This document shows positions 12,443 to 25,102 of a stretch of DNA of 64,000 bases, piece after piece. Source of the stretch: Cheilinus undulatus (lineage: Eukaryota; Chordata; Actinopteri; Labriformes; Labridae); assembly GCF_018320785.1 (NCBI RefSeq), contig NC_054882.1, positions 25,052,719 to 25,116,718 on the forward strand, in the 5' to 3' direction. The first letter of the stretch is position 1. Each line of letters opens with the position of its first letter. The position numbers and the translations under genes were made by a program. The notes beneath the pieces are model-generated. The model saw only the letters and a list, made by a program, of their open reading frames with translations. It did not search any database and was not told where the DNA came from.

Positions 12443-14453
12443 TTATGGACCTCGTGATTAATGCTGACAGCCCTGGTTAAAACGAGGCATCAGCATGGTC
12501 ACTGAGTTAAGTATATTCACACATTTTATTGTGTTCTGAAATTGTCTTTATTTCATAAACTACTCCTTTTAAATGTTTTTTTTTTACTGTCCATGATTCA
12601 TGTGGGTCACCTTTTCAAGTTGTTCAATATTACATTTCAGATGACTTTATGTAGAATCACGTCCCTGATATGTTCAGACAGACAGCAGCCTGTTTAAAAC
12701 ACCTCAGCTGTTTGAATCACAACTTTAACTTCATCTGGTTATTAATGAAGCCGTGCTTTCTACTGTAAATTAAGGGTGAAGTCTCAAACAACAACTGTGA
12801 TGGTTAGCCACCAGGTGAAGCATAGATTTATACCTCTGCTGTATCACTCTATAGAAATCAGTTGGACAGATGTAGTTGAAATCTTGACAGCCTTTAGTAC
12901 TCAGTGTTTCTGGTCATTTAGTTTTATATGCTTCCTTCCACTTTTACCTGTGATAACTTTCATACTAACTCTGTTACATCTCCACTGTGGAAGCCTCACC
13001 TTAGTGTTTTAAGCGAATAACCAGCCGATGAAGGGTTAAATCACAAGAGATTGTGGCTTCTATTCCACAGCAGCCAGACTCCTCTGAGTGCCCTCATTGT
13101 CTGCTTGTTGGCCTCTTGTGCCCCTTGCTGGTCCAAATGCTACATTCTCACGTGGATTTCCACTCAGAAGGCTGACCATGACCAATCCTCTGTCAATTGG
13201 AACCAATTGCTCACACGGCATCCTTCACCTTCTTTTTATGTAGCAGTACCGAGTGGCAGACACCGAGACCTCTCAGCTCTCCCCCTCCACCGTGATTTGG
13301 CTTTAAGGCCCAGTGTGTGTGGCTAGCGAACTGGAAAAGTAGAAGTTTTTTTTTTTTGAAGACTTGGGCCACTCTAAATCTCCTCAGTATCCCAATATGT
13401 GGTCAGTCTGGCTCCTCCAGTCTGCAGTCAGTGGCCTCTCACTGGCAGGCTTTGCTTTGTTGATTGAATGGATGGATAAGTACAAGGAGTCGTTTTAATG
13501 TGATGCTCTGCTTCAGCGCCTTCAAATCATACCTTTAGGTCTTTAATTTCACAGTGTTTTCCCAAATCAGCACTTGTTTAATCATTTTTCCTCACTTTAA
13601 TTTTCTCATACAGGGAATAAATTTACACTTTTGTACAATAATGATAAAAAACCATATAAACATGTAAAAGTAGAAGCATCTTTGTGTATTTCATAAATAA
13701 TGAGGCAGCACAGCTGTAAGCCTTAAAATGAGCTACAAATATATGAAATAAAGTAAACTCTTAAAGCACAGTAGGTGTTTTCCTTTTAACTGTAAGGTAG
13801 CTTCACTGTGTCCCTCAACCCAATAATGACACCCAGTGGTGAGCATAATATAGTTGACGTTAGACTGCTTTCATTTCTTAAATACACTTTAATGCTCATT
13901 TCTTCAATTGAAATACTCTATTTAGCCACTGCCGGCTAATCTTTTGTCATTTAATTCCTGTTTGCCCCCTTGCTGTGCGATGCAATCCAAGCAATGTTCC
14001 TCTAACGTGCCGTGCCTGAGGACCATGCAGGCTTTAGTCGACCAGTGTGGCCTCAGGTGTTTGGTCTGAGTCCAGTTCCTCTCAGACTCTTTAAACCTGC
14101 TAAGAGCCGACCTCAGGGAGGCCACTTGAAGAGTGACGGTGCAATTAGCAATTTCCTGTTTTCATGTTATTATTCCTCGAGAGGCATGCATCTTCTGCAC
14201 CAAGAGGATATCTTTGGACACAGAAGGAGTCTTTTGTTCTAATTTTAATAGCACAGGAATGGACCAGGAGCTTCAGTGCTACAGGATTTGAACTTAATAT
14301 GAAACATTTTTGAGGGAGGATTTTTGTTGAAAAGAGAGCTTTAGACTCAGCCTGGATAGCAGGTATCTGACTTTAGTGCACCACTTTTACCCCTAGAGGG
14401 CATCATAACCCCAGCCACGAATCATATTGTAGAACCTCAATTTTTCTCTTATA
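12443..14453. other. Intergenic, no gene seen
   Basis: This is mixed-composition sequence without a recognisable exon, RNA gene or element end. Short open frames on both strands show no family resemblance. Confidence 0.5.
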
Positions 14454-14890
14454 CAGGTGCATCTAAAAGATTAGAATATCATGGAAAAGTTATTTTATTC
14501 CTGTGATTTAAACTAAGAAGTGAAACTTCCATATATTCTACATTCATGTCATACAAAATGAAGTATTCTTTATAGGATTGAGGTCAGGTGAGTTCACAGG
14601 CCGATCAAACACAGTATTACCATGATGAGCAAACAAGTTTCTGGTAGTTTTGACTTCACTGTGGGCAGGCAAGTCCTGCTGGAAAATGAAATCAGTATCT
14701 CCATAAAGCTTCTCAGCAGATGGTAGCATGAAGGTCTCTAAAATCTCCTGGTAGATGGCTGACAGCGTTGACTTGATAAAGACCAGAGGGCCAACATTAG
14801 TAGTTGGCATGGCACCCCAAATCATCATTTGCTGTGGAAACTGAAAACTCTGGACTTCAAGCACCTTGGATTCTGGGCCTCTTAAATCTT
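14454..14890 (-). mobile_element. Tc1-like transposon, truncated
   Basis: The left inverted end CAGGTGCATCTAAAAGATTA follows a TA. On the minus strand it encodes a transposase C-terminal half, with FIFQQDLPAHSEVKTTRN (second catalytic Asp block) and NSPDLNPIK (third block, where a Glu would be expected next), and upstream the MMIWGAM motif. There is no opposite end: the element is cut near 14890. It is the same family as the relic at 1073-2032. Confidence 0.8.
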
Positions 14891-15720
14891 CCTCCAGACT
14901 CTGGGATGCTGCAGTTGCTATTATGTGATTTATTTGCGTAACTTGACATTATGTTTGCTAGTCTGTAGATTTCTAGATACAGTAGAAAAAAGTGTTTTTA
15001 TCTCAAATGACAGCTGTAGAACTCTCTTGTAAGCCCTTGCAGACTCAGGTCACACACAACTTTCTCTTTGTATGTCAACACTTTCTACTCCTCCTACTGT
15101 TCAGTAGTCTATTATCATTTATCTCTCATCTGGAAAGTTAGGGGTTTGATCTTCTACCATCAAGGTGTGAGAAAGTCCAAATTGGTAAGTGCAACCTGTG
15201 GTGTAACTTTGAGAAGTGCTACACAAGCTCAAGTCCATTGCTCTTCCTTTCAGGAGCTGTTAGCTTGGCTGTCCCTCCTCTTTAAGTTAAGACTGTGTCT
15301 AGAAGGCAGTTGGGATCCAGATGTTCACCTGTTGTTTCATCCCAGAAGATGTCCCTCTCTGTGGGTCTTCTCACAAGTGTACGCCTCTGGATCCCTTCTG
15401 TATTTTAAGCATAATGGTATAACCATTACTGTTATATTGAATCACTGGGCTTCATTCAGACATAATAAAGTGTTATATTTGCTTGGTAAACTAATTATAT
15501 GCAGCCGTACCATTAAATTTGTAGACAACCTTATGTCGTCTCTGCTCTCTGGCTTGTCTGAGGTGGGCTAGACGATGTCGCTGATTCTGTCGGATTTGGG
15601 CTGTCTGGGCTTCCAGGAACCCGTCCTGCAAGAGTCAAAGAGATATATATAGAATAGAAGAGAAGAGAGAGAGAAAAATGGGTGAGTATTTTTTTCCATT
15701 TTATTCTATTTTTCTACATA
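14891..15720. other. Intergenic, no gene seen
   Basis: A 167-codon open frame (15068-15571, plus) shows no domain, composition or splice pattern that would make it a gene. It is treated as chance. A GA-rich run (AGAGAAGAGAGAGAG) lies at about 15659-15673. Confidence 0.5.
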
Positions 15721-16980
15721 TAAACCAAAATTCCAAAAAAGTTGTGCTGCCGTGTAAATGTAAATAAAACCAAATCAGTGATTTGCAAATCTTATAACCC
15801 ATAGTTTGTTCAAAATAGAACATAAAGAACATAACAGATGTTGAACCTGAGGCATGTTACCATTTCAGAAAAAATATTAGCTCGTTTTGAACTTGGTGGC
15901 CGCAACACATCTAAATAAAGGTAGCAGTAGGGCGGTGTTTAATTGTTTGTAGCATCACCTCTTCTTTTAACAGTCTGTAAACATCTGGGAAGTGATGAGA
16001 CCAGTTGTTGAAGTTTTGGGAGAGGAATATTTTCCCATTTTTGTCTTATGTCCTGGATCTTCTTTGATGGGTTTTTTTGGTTTGTTTTATAATGCTCCAA
16101 ATGTTTTCTATTGGTGAAAGATCTGGACTGCAGTTCAGCACCCAGACTCTTCTCCTGTGAAGCCATGCTGTTGTGATGGATTCAGTATGTGGTTTGACAT
16201 TGTCTTGCTGAAATATGCAAGGCCTCCCCTGAAAGAGACATTGTCTGGATGGCAACACATGTTGCTCTAAAACCTCTATATTCTTTTCAGCATTGGTAGT
16301 GTCTGTCCAGATGTGTAAGCTGGCCACGCCATAGGCTCTAATGCAACACCATACGATCAGAGGTGCCAGCTTTTGAACTGTGTGCTGATAACAAACTGGG
16401 TGGTCCCTCTGCTCTTTAGTTTGCAGGACACTGCGTCCATAGTTTCCAAGAAGAACTTCAAATTTGGGGATTTCCAGCTCAAAATCATGCCTGTTTTTGA
16501 TGCAGAGCAGCCTGAAGGCCTGAAGATCGCAAGCATCCTATATGGACCTTCGGCCTTGTAACTAGTGCAAAGAGACTTCTCCAGATCTTTTGATGATATT
16601 ATGCATACGTAGGTGGACACTGAGGAATATTTTTCTGAAATTATTCTACATTTTTTAGGCACAGTTTTTCCCAGATTGGTGGTCTCTCTTAAATGCTTCT
16701 TTTATACCCACTCATGTTACTTACCTGTTGCCAATAAACCATATCAGTATGGCTTACTTTTCCAGCCTTTTGTTGCCCTGTCCCTACTTTTTTGAGATGT
16801 GTTGCTGCCATCAAATTGAACATGAGCATATATCTTTAATGCAATGTTAAATGTCTCAATTTTTTATGTTGTTTATGTTTTTTTGTGAATAAAATATGGG
16901 TTGATGAGATTCACAAAACATTGCATTATGTTTTTATTTATATTTTACACAATGTCCCAACTTTTTTGGAATTGTGGTTG
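15721..16980 (-). mobile_element. Tc1-like element with both ends
   Basis: The left end AAACCAAAATTCCAAAAAAG and the right end CTTTTTTGGAATTGTGGTTG are inverted, and the right end is followed by TA; length is about 1.26 kb. Minus-strand transposase remnants include CIFQQDNVKPHTES and NCSPDLSPIENIW, the catalytic blocks of the Tc1 DDE family, near 16100-16230. Frames are broken, so it is non-functional. Confidence 0.85.
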
Positions 16981-18847
16981 TATTTTAGCTACGTTCTTTC
17001 ATTACTTCCAATATTTTCAAGGGCAGGTCATGGCTGTAGACCACCCTACTTTCCAGTCCAGCGACACTTTAATCAGATCCACAAGGACTGGAGCAGCCCA
17101 CACTCCCAGGTCACTTCTGTCCCTCTCTTTTCTGTATTTTCTCCACCCTTCCTTTATCCCTCTTAAGCACTGCTGCACTATTTGATTTTCCCCCCAATAA
17201 AAGATGAATTATTGATGTTACAGATGCACTTAAGCTCTCAGGTACTTCGCCAAGATGTTTTTACCTGAGTCATTCGGCCGGTGCCGTTGCGTCCCATCTG
17301 GTCGGTTGTAGAAAACTGCTGGACACCCCCACCTCTGCAGTTCCTCCCCTACAACAACAACAACAACAACAAATATGAAATTGCTTCCTTGGTGTTTGTG
17401 ATGGCATGTGCGTGGTAATGCTGTGACAGTCAGTTTCAATGTCTTCCCCCTTTTTTTCCCTATTACCATTGCAATTTGTCTAGCAGTGCATGGTTGGCCA
17501 ATTTGAACAGCCAGTGGTTGCAGTGCCTGAGGAGAGATAATGATGTGATGCCTGGGTAAAAAAAATCACAACCAGTCAGAAACAATGATGTAAAATTATG
17601 TCAGTCAGAGGCCCAGCACAGGATTGAACAGATGAAAATTTCCCATATAAATCATGCAACAGGATACCTCTGTTATAGGTGATAGAACTGCATTAGGCAG
17701 CTAATTTTGCTAACCTGGGGTCTTCGGGGTGGATGGGAGTGAATGATGCTTGAATGGTTGCTTTGCTTTGGTGTGAAGTTTCCTGCAAAATGTGGTTCTG
17801 ACAGCACACATGCACAGAGTCACAACACAGAAATAATGAGTGAGAGTTAAAGAGACAGGAGGCTTACTAACCTGAGAGTGTGGAAAGTATTATTTCCTGT
17901 TTGAGTGGAGGTAAGGTTGTCTTCCTCGGTCCCAGAGATCCAGACAGCTGCTCAGGGCTGACCGGCAGGGCAGGGAGGGTCCACTGGGGTTTGATCCGGT
18001 CCTCTTCTTCTTCCAGCCTGTTACAAGGAGCTACTTTATGCAGCCTAGGTCTGGAGCCTGTCGAGCCCATTATCTACCCCTGTCCCTATAATACAAAATC
18101 TTAAATTATCTCTCTTTAAATCAAGTGTTGACTCTGGGTACTAATCTCACCCTAATATATGTTATAAAGGAACTTCTCTGTTCTAAGTCCACTTGCATGT
18201 TTTGATTCCTATTGTAATTTTGGACTCTGCCCCAAAACACTTGATACAGAATAACGCCACCTTTAATATCCAGTCTCCATTCCACCCACTTGAAGTAAAA
18301 GTTCCCAGATAAATCCACTGTTCCAACATTCGTCCTGAAGCATCTCCACCTGGCACCAAAGTACAAATGTAACAATCACTTGTGTTAGCTGTTAAAAAAG
18401 TAGGTGCGTTCCTCGTTCCTGTCTCCATATTTGCCTACCTTGTTATAATGAGTTTGGTTTCCATGGCAACTCTCCCTACAGGTTAGCTCGTAACTCATAA
18501 GTTAATGCTTGAAAGAATTTCGACACCTGAATGCCCAGAGGGTCCAAGAGAGACAGTTTCTCCTGGAAATAGTTAACAAAGTAAGAAATGGGACATGAGT
18601 GCAGCTCAGTAAACTGTAGGGAATGTGTGTGTGTGGGGGGGTCATACAGAATGAGGAGCATGTCAGAGCATGTTGAAATCTCTGCTGCTAGCCGTAAACA
18701 TTACCTTTTTTATCAATTTGGTTGTGTCTTGTTTGGATGAACTCACTGTTTGCTCCTCTTTATAATCTATGTTACATTAGGTTCATTTGATATTCAGACA
18801 TACTAATGACATAGGTCTATATATGACCAAATCATGCAGATCTAGAC
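16981..18847. other. Intergenic, no gene seen
   Basis: It contains a short (ACA)n microsatellite at about 17350-17371. No exon, element end or RNA gene is supported. Confidence 0.5.
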
Positions 18848-18911
18848 CAGGGGTGTCCCAACTTTTTTTCACTGAGGGCCACATACAGAAAAATATCTTA
18901 AAATGCATCAA

Positions 18912-19987
18912 AGAGATACTTTGGTATTTTTTAAGTTGGGTTGTGTAGGTACTTGGCAAGAGTAGTGCCATTAGCCTCCAGTGATTTCAGAGTATGTTGC
19001 CCCTTTAAATAAAACACGTCTGGAGAAGCTAGGCTATACAGTTACAGATGGGTATAGTTTCTCTGCGTAATTTTTGCAAGGTTGGGGCGCAGGCGGCCAA
19101 GTGTTTTAAGACACGCCCCATGTACGCAGATGGCTAAGGTTCGAATCCAACCTGTGGCCCTTTCCTGTATCTATCCACTGTCCTCCTCTCTCAATAAAGG
19201 TACAAAAGCCCAAAAATAAATCTTGATTTTTTTTTGCAAGTTTAAGGCAAAGATGGGTCTAAAACCAGTGTTGGCTCAATTGTACGCTATATTGAAAGTT
19301 TTCAAAGCATTTTATTCTTCACCTAGAAAGCCTCTGTGTTTGGCACTATTTTGCAGTGTAAGCCTTAACTACTACCTACGTGATCTTCCACTTCTGCATC
19401 TCAAAACAGCTGTTTAGGTCTGCAGGGTTCCTCAGAGGAAACAACAATTTATTTAGGACATTTCTGATCATGGTTTCATGGCTCATAGACGTCTGTAGCC
19501 TGCATCACTCCCCATCTGGAGTTCCCTGCCTTACTGAATGCTGGTGTTTTATTGACCTTCTTCAACTTTCTGAAGATAAATTGGAAAAATCAACCCCAAC
19601 CTGAAGAACTCAATGGAAATTTCTCATCCAAGTAAGTTTATGGCTGTCACTTTATTTTTCTAATGGCTGATAATTAGACAACCCACAGTCGACAGGATAT
19701 GTTCACCTTCTGATAAAACTGTCAGCTGAAAAACTGAAATGCTTCAAATACTTTTGATATAGAGTACAATTGAGCCAACATTGTTATTTTTTGGCACATT
19801 TTCTTTTTACTTTAAACTTGCTAAATTACATGGAGCACCTATACCCATCTGCTATGCTGTATAGCCTATCTTCTCCAGGTGCATCCTGTTTGAAGAGGCA
19901 ATGCTCACTGAAGTCACTGGAGGCTAATGGTACTACTATTACCAAGTACCATATACAACCCAACTTCAGAAATACATAAATATCCCT
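18912..19987. mobile_element. TTAA-target element with long inverted repeats (copy A)
   Basis: The left half (TACTTTGGTATTTTTTAAGT, and CCATTAGCCTCCAGTGATTT) reappears inverted in the right half (AAGTCACTGGAGGCTAATGG and ending ATATCCCT before TTAA at 19988-19991). It is the same family as 22251-24248. Terminal AGGG-type ends with TTAA targets suggest a Kolobok- or piggyBac-like non-autonomous element. The superfamily is inferred. Confidence 0.65.
19079..19233 (+). repeat. tRNA-derived SINE
   Basis: It has an A-box-like head (GCAGGCGGCCAAGTG), a B-box-like GGTTCGAATCC at 19139-19149, then CCTGTGGCCCTTTCCTG and a T-rich tail. It is nested inside TTAA element copy A. It shares its body with the SINE at 5446-5661. 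Confidence 0.8.
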
Positions 19988-20582
19988 TTAAAGTTAGTAA
20001 AACCAATCCAATGTCTGTTAAGATATGCTTAGTGAGTCAGTTTGCTTAAATTGCCAATCAAGGCTAACCAGACAAACAGCCAGTTACTTTTGAGAATTTT
20101 GGGGTGTCCAATCCTCTGGAACAAAGTTTCGAAACTTTACAGGAAAGTAGGTGCTTGAAGATGATAAGAGTAATACTGTATGCTTTGTAAATCAGACCAT
20201 GGGATGGAGCAGATAGAGGAGCAAATGAGTGCCATTCGTGCTGCTGTTTGCTACTGTGATCTTTTTTGTCTTTATTTGTCATGGTATGATGAATCAAGAT
20301 GCTTTTGTTTCAGTTATCAATATGTTTACCATCTGTGCGGTCTTAATTTAGTTATTAAAATACGCACGTCAGCAAATTCTTTTTGTCAAAATGTTTGTTG
20401 CAGAATTGACACAGCAGCTCCATCTAGTGTCCAAACCAAGAAGTAAAATATAAACAAGCATAAGTGTTATGTTCTAATATGGGCCTTATTTAATCATGAG
20501 AATTTATGGTGGGTCAATTAAAAAGAAAAAGAAAAAGGACAGTGTCATATTTAGCCCCTCAGCCATAGATTGGACACCCCTG

Positions 20583-22250
20583 ATGAGACAAAGTGCTGTG
20601 AAATATACGATTTTATTTTGGTAATCCTACACCTGTTCCTCTAAAATGTTTGGTTTAGTGAAAGTTTCTAACTAAAAAAAAGCAAAATTAGGCCAAGATG
20701 TTTTTAGAGAAATTAGTATAGGCTACCTTAAAATTTTACCTTGTACCCAAAGCTGAAATTCATTAATGAAATACTCACCAAATACAAGCAAAACTCACTC
20801 ATGACTTTTCCATGAGCCTATAAACAACCCTGAAATGTAAATTTAACTTATTAGACACATAAACGTTAGCACTCTAGCACTCTGGCTATTTTTGCATCTC
20901 AGCATCTATCACCGAGTTGAGAAACTTTGAATTTCGCTGAAGTTCCACACAGAGCAGCTAACATGATGTAATGTCTGGTTGTGTATGTTAAAGATAGAAA
21001 AGTAAACAACTTGAGGTGTTTAACACAAATAATTTTGATAAATCGGGCTAACTGTTTGATGCTAATGTTACATTGTAAGCACTGTATAGCTAAATATAGC
21101 ATGCTAGCATTTTGAGCTTATAGCATCGTGTTTTAAAAGTTAAATCTATGAGTGCTTGCATGGCTTTCTTATGGTATAAATTATTTACCCTTTCTCACGC
21201 GCATCTTCAGTTTAGGCTGTGTTTGGCTATTTGTTGTCTCCTGTTTCTTATGGAAGTGCTGATTGTTAGCCCTTTTTAGTTTCTGATGCAGGCTAGCAAC
21301 AAAACTGTAACATGACCTAATGCAGTAGCAGTGTTTTCTAGTTTTCTGTGATGTCTTGTTTTTCTCATTTTGCTCACATTCTGCCTACTCTCTCTACTGT
21401 CTAAGAAGACTCAGTTTTCTCTGTACTATAGCAAAGTAACTTTTCTATTTTTCTTTCCAGATTATAGTTTACAACTTCAGGACTCAGTCTTATAGCAGTC
21501 TTTTTTTCCCTTGAGGCAGCAGATTAACTACTGCATCATCGACTTCAGCATTATACAGTACCTCTGCATCTTTCAGCTCATTTATTTTATGTTAAATGCC
21601 ACTGCACTTGTTCAGCTGGAACCGTCACCTCAGCAAATGCTTCATTAAAGGTCTAACCAACTGCACTCAGCAACCATAACAAGACTGTGTTATAGCACTC
21701 ATGGGAGTTTATGTTACAGTTGAGCCAAGACATTACACCTAAACAGACACCCTTGTTATCTCAGGTGAACCATTTTGACTCAAATGTAATTTTGCCATCA
21801 TGTATGACACTGGAGAGTCATCTAGACAAACACTTAACAAACATCTAGAATCTCCTTCAGTTTGCATGTATATATCTGTAAGTGTGCCATGAAATGACAG
21901 CTAAGTGAAGCATAGAAGGTGTCACATAATATATCATTACAAGGAGAAATGTGCAGAGTCATGCTGCTAAATCAATGCAATGCACTTTACTGATTACTGA
22001 TATTGTATGAATCATACTGCTTAGTTCTTGGCCGTGATACATAAAGGCTCCTATGTATGGTTAAAGCAAAAATAGGATACCTCTCATATGTGTTCAATGC
22101 GAATGATTAAACACTAAATCTAATTGAGATATTTATCTTTGCTTATACATAAACCCTGTAGTTAATTTGGGAATTTCATAAAGTGTTGGAGAAGATTAGA
22201 TTGGGAGTTAGTGCAAATGGAGCTATGCTATTAGAAGATAATGAGTTTAA
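20583..22250. other. Intergenic, no gene seen
   Basis: AT-rich unique-looking sequence. No exon, RNA gene or repeat boundary is supported on either strand. Confidence 0.5.
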
Positions 22251-24248
22251 AGGGATTCTTCTGTATTTTTGAAGTTAGGTTGTCCAAGGAACTTGGCCAT
22301 AGTAGTTGTATCAGCCTCCAGTGACTTAAGTGTGCACTGCCCCTTTAAGAAGACTTACGGCTTGTACAGTCAGGGAAGCTAGGCTATAAAGCATCCCAGA
22401 TGGGTACACTATCTTTGTGTAGTTTAAGTACTTTGAGATAAAAATTGGCCCAAAAAAAAAAAAAAAAAAACCCAATGCTGGCTTGAAATTTTTTAAGCGT
22501 TTTACTTTTTCACCTAGAAAGCCTCTGTGTTTTGCCCAATTTTGCAATGGGTTCCTCCACCTCAGCGTATCTAGTCATCTATTAAGGTCTGTGTGCTTCT
22601 GCAGAGACATCAACAACAAGCTAAGCTAAATTGAGACTAAAGTGAAGGATGTCAGAAATTTATTGCAATTGTAATGGTTTAAATCCAAACAAAATAAACC
22701 TACACACGTGTTCTTACCAAAAGACAGTTGTACAAACTAATATTTACAGGGTTTTTTTGTTTGTTTTTTTTAATTAATCATGATTTTAGATGATATGAGA
22801 AAATCTAATTCTAAAAGCTTTTCTTAGCAGATGCTTAAGGGTATGAATTTTCAAATAAACCAAAATAAAATAAATATTTTGGTCTTATTTTGTTTATTAG
22901 TTTTTGTCTCATCCCAAAATGTACATAACCTTTAACCTTTAAAGGGACATATTTTACCCTTTTAAGGCAAGTTTATATCAGTCTCAGAGGTCCCCAAAAC
23001 ATGCCTGTGATGTTTGTTACTGATAAACCACTCCAGTATTGGATTTTTGCATGTCTAAATAACTTCTGTTTCAGCCCTGCTCAGAAATGGCTGTTTCTGT
23101 GCCTGTAGCTTTAAATGTTACTGAGCTGTCTGACTCCACCCCTGACCATGCCCCTCTCAGGAAATGTTTGTGGCTCTCCTGATCCTCCACTCAGCTGCCA
23201 GCTGAGATGAGGATTAGGAGAGGAGGGCGGAACTTTCTTCCAAGTGGGGAGGGCCAACAAAACCTGGGGGTGGTGCTAACTCCCTACATGACATCATTAG
23301 GGGGAAATCTGAGAACGGCTTGTTTCAGCACATATTTCCTGAAAGGTGGTGGGGGGGGGGGTCTGGCACTTGAGGGGATTGTGGACAGGACAGGGGCACA
23401 TAGTTTTCCTTGAAAAGCCTGAAAAAGGGATTTTTGCATAATATGTTCCCTTTAAGAGTGAGAACAGTCCCTGTCATCTATACTTCAGCCAGCCACAAGA
23501 GGGCGATTGAAATATTTTGGCTACATATTTCTGGCTTGTTGTGTTGTTCATCTTTTTGTACATCAACCATTATTTTGTCCAAAAATAATGTTAGACAGAG
23601 TAAGGCACATGCAAAATTTCAGGCACAAAAGGGGGGACTCATTTCATCGTCACTCCTCCACTGATTCTCAGCTACAACTATCTAAAGCACATCCAGTGCA
23701 GCCAAGACATCATGTTTTGTGAGCGGTCATACTCCTGATTGAAAGTTCTTCAATAATGGATAACAGGTAGATTTTTGAAAATTCACCAAGCATCAAAGGT
23801 AAACATGATGAAACTCTCAATTTAATTGGGGGTTACATAGTCATATATTCTGACTTGAATAATCTTCTGGGGGCTGGGTAGGAAATTGTAGTGGGGCCTG
23901 ATGTGGCCCTCTGGGTGCAAGTGGATGGTAAGTGATGGAGATGGTAGCTGAAGCAAAAAAGTTCCAAACACAGAAGCTTTATGGGTGAAAAATAAAATGC
24001 TTCAAAAACTTTCAATATAGCATACAACTTAGCCAACATTGTTGTTCTGGCACATTTTTACCTTAAATTTGCTAAATTACAAAGAACAACTGTACCCATC
24101 TGCTACGCCGTATAGCCTAACTTTCTCCAGCCCTTATTTGGAGGGGCAATACTCTTTGAAATCACTGAAATCACTGGAGCCTAGTGCCAATAGTATTGCC
24201 AAGTACCTCATATGACCCAACTTCAAAAATAAACATCAAAATATCCCT
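22251..24248. mobile_element. TTAA-target element with long inverted repeats (copy B)
   Basis: The ends AGGGATTCTTCTGTATTTTT (left) and AAAATATCCCT (right) are flanked by exact TTAA copies at 22247-22250 and 24249-24252. The subterminal regions are inverted copies of each other (TCAGCCTCCAGTGACTTAAG on the left; ATCACTGGAGCC on the right). Total length is 1998 bp, of which 509 bp is a nested MITE. No transposase frame was seen. It is the same family as 18912-19987. Confidence 0.8.
22943..23451. mobile_element. TTAA MITE nested in copy B
   Basis: The 509-bp element has inverted ends AGGGACATATTTTACCC and AATATGTTCCCT, flanked by exact TTAA at 22939-22942 and 23452-23455. Its interior (CAGAGGTCCCCAAAACATGC, CTGTTTCAGCCCTGCTCAGA, CATGACATCAT) is closely shared with the copy at 52643-53161. 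It carries no coding sequence. Confidence 0.85.
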
Positions 24249-24642
24249 TTAAGGTAGGCTCACACACATAAATAACAGATAAGTTATATATTTGTTTGTT
24301 TGTACTCATTATGAAATCATTTTCACTTAATAAATATAATAAAGATAGTAAAAGGTTTTAACTCTTTTTAGTCTACTCAAATGTAAGATTTTCTTCTGTT
24401 TCATGCTGCTTTACAGTCGCATGCACTTCTGTTCCAACTTTGTGGCCAGCTTAAGTGTAGATCACTTTTTGTTGATTTCTAAATAATTTTTTTTGTCCCT
24501 TTTCCCCCTTTTATAGCTGTGATAAATTTCTTATTGTGATGCTTTTCTTGAAACTGCAAAAACAGATTTAAAAACATTCCCAAAATAGACCAGATACTTC
24601 TGATTAACCATTAAACATCACTACAGATGTGGTTTTTGAGTC
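24249..24642. other. Short intergenic gap, no gene seen
   Basis: AT-rich sequence between TTAA element copy B and the inferred SLC35F4 transcript end. It holds nothing that I can name. Confidence 0.45.
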
Positions 24643-24648
24643 TTTATT
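24643..24648 (-). terminator. Candidate SLC35F4 poly(A) signal AATAAA
   Basis: The plus-strand TTTATT here reads AATAAA on the minus strand, about 455 bp after the SLC35F4 stop codon. It would define a roughly 0.45-kb 3' UTR. Other signals further left cannot be excluded. Confidence 0.5.
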
Positions 24649-25102
24649 ATAAAATCAAAAGGGCCTGTACATTACACATAGTATAATTGCCATTCTTGTA
24701 TATAATACTATTCCATAAAACTTAAAATTGATACTCTTATTGATACAGCTCTAAATAAATATCATAAATACCTATAAGATTGAGCCAAAGTGGCTCTGCC
24801 AATGTTTATATTCACAGAATACAGTCTGCAGAGCAGGTCGGGGGAGGTCAGTCAGCTCTTGGTTCAGGTGCGTGCGAGGAACAGGACTGCGCGTGGCAAG
24901 TATTTCAAGAAAGTAAATAACACTTTCCACCCTTTCAGCTTGTAACATCCATAAAAGTTCTTGTTTTCCCCTCCTGCAGTGAAGTGGCAGAGACAGAGAC
25001 GCATCTCCAGACTGAAGAGTCAAGTTCAAGACAACACTTCCTGCCTTCCTGACAGAGTCCAAGCGGACAGAGGAACATGAGCAGAGAGGTCTTCTAGCAG
25101 TG

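Larger units (their letters stand above)
18848..20582. mobile_element. hAT-like element, ends CAGGGGTGTCC, hosting a nested insertion
   Basis: The left end CAGGGGTGTCCCAACTTTTT and the right end GATTGGACACCCCTG are inverted. The flanks (ATCTAGAC / ATGAGACA) are only a weak match to an 8-bp target duplication. About 1076 bp of its length is the TTAA element nested inside. The remaining roughly 660 bp resembles the copies at 37920-38212 and 54795-55050. No transposase was seen. Confidence 0.7.

Noticed and set aside
15068-15571. 167-codon plus-strand open frame
   Set aside because: It has no domain, biased composition or splice context, and it lies between two Tc1 relics. Length alone is not enough in AT-rich intergenic DNA.
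19085-19150. tRNA gene with a good B-box
   Set aside because: The sequence passes directly into a SINE body with a T-rich tail and is shared with another copy at 5446-5661.
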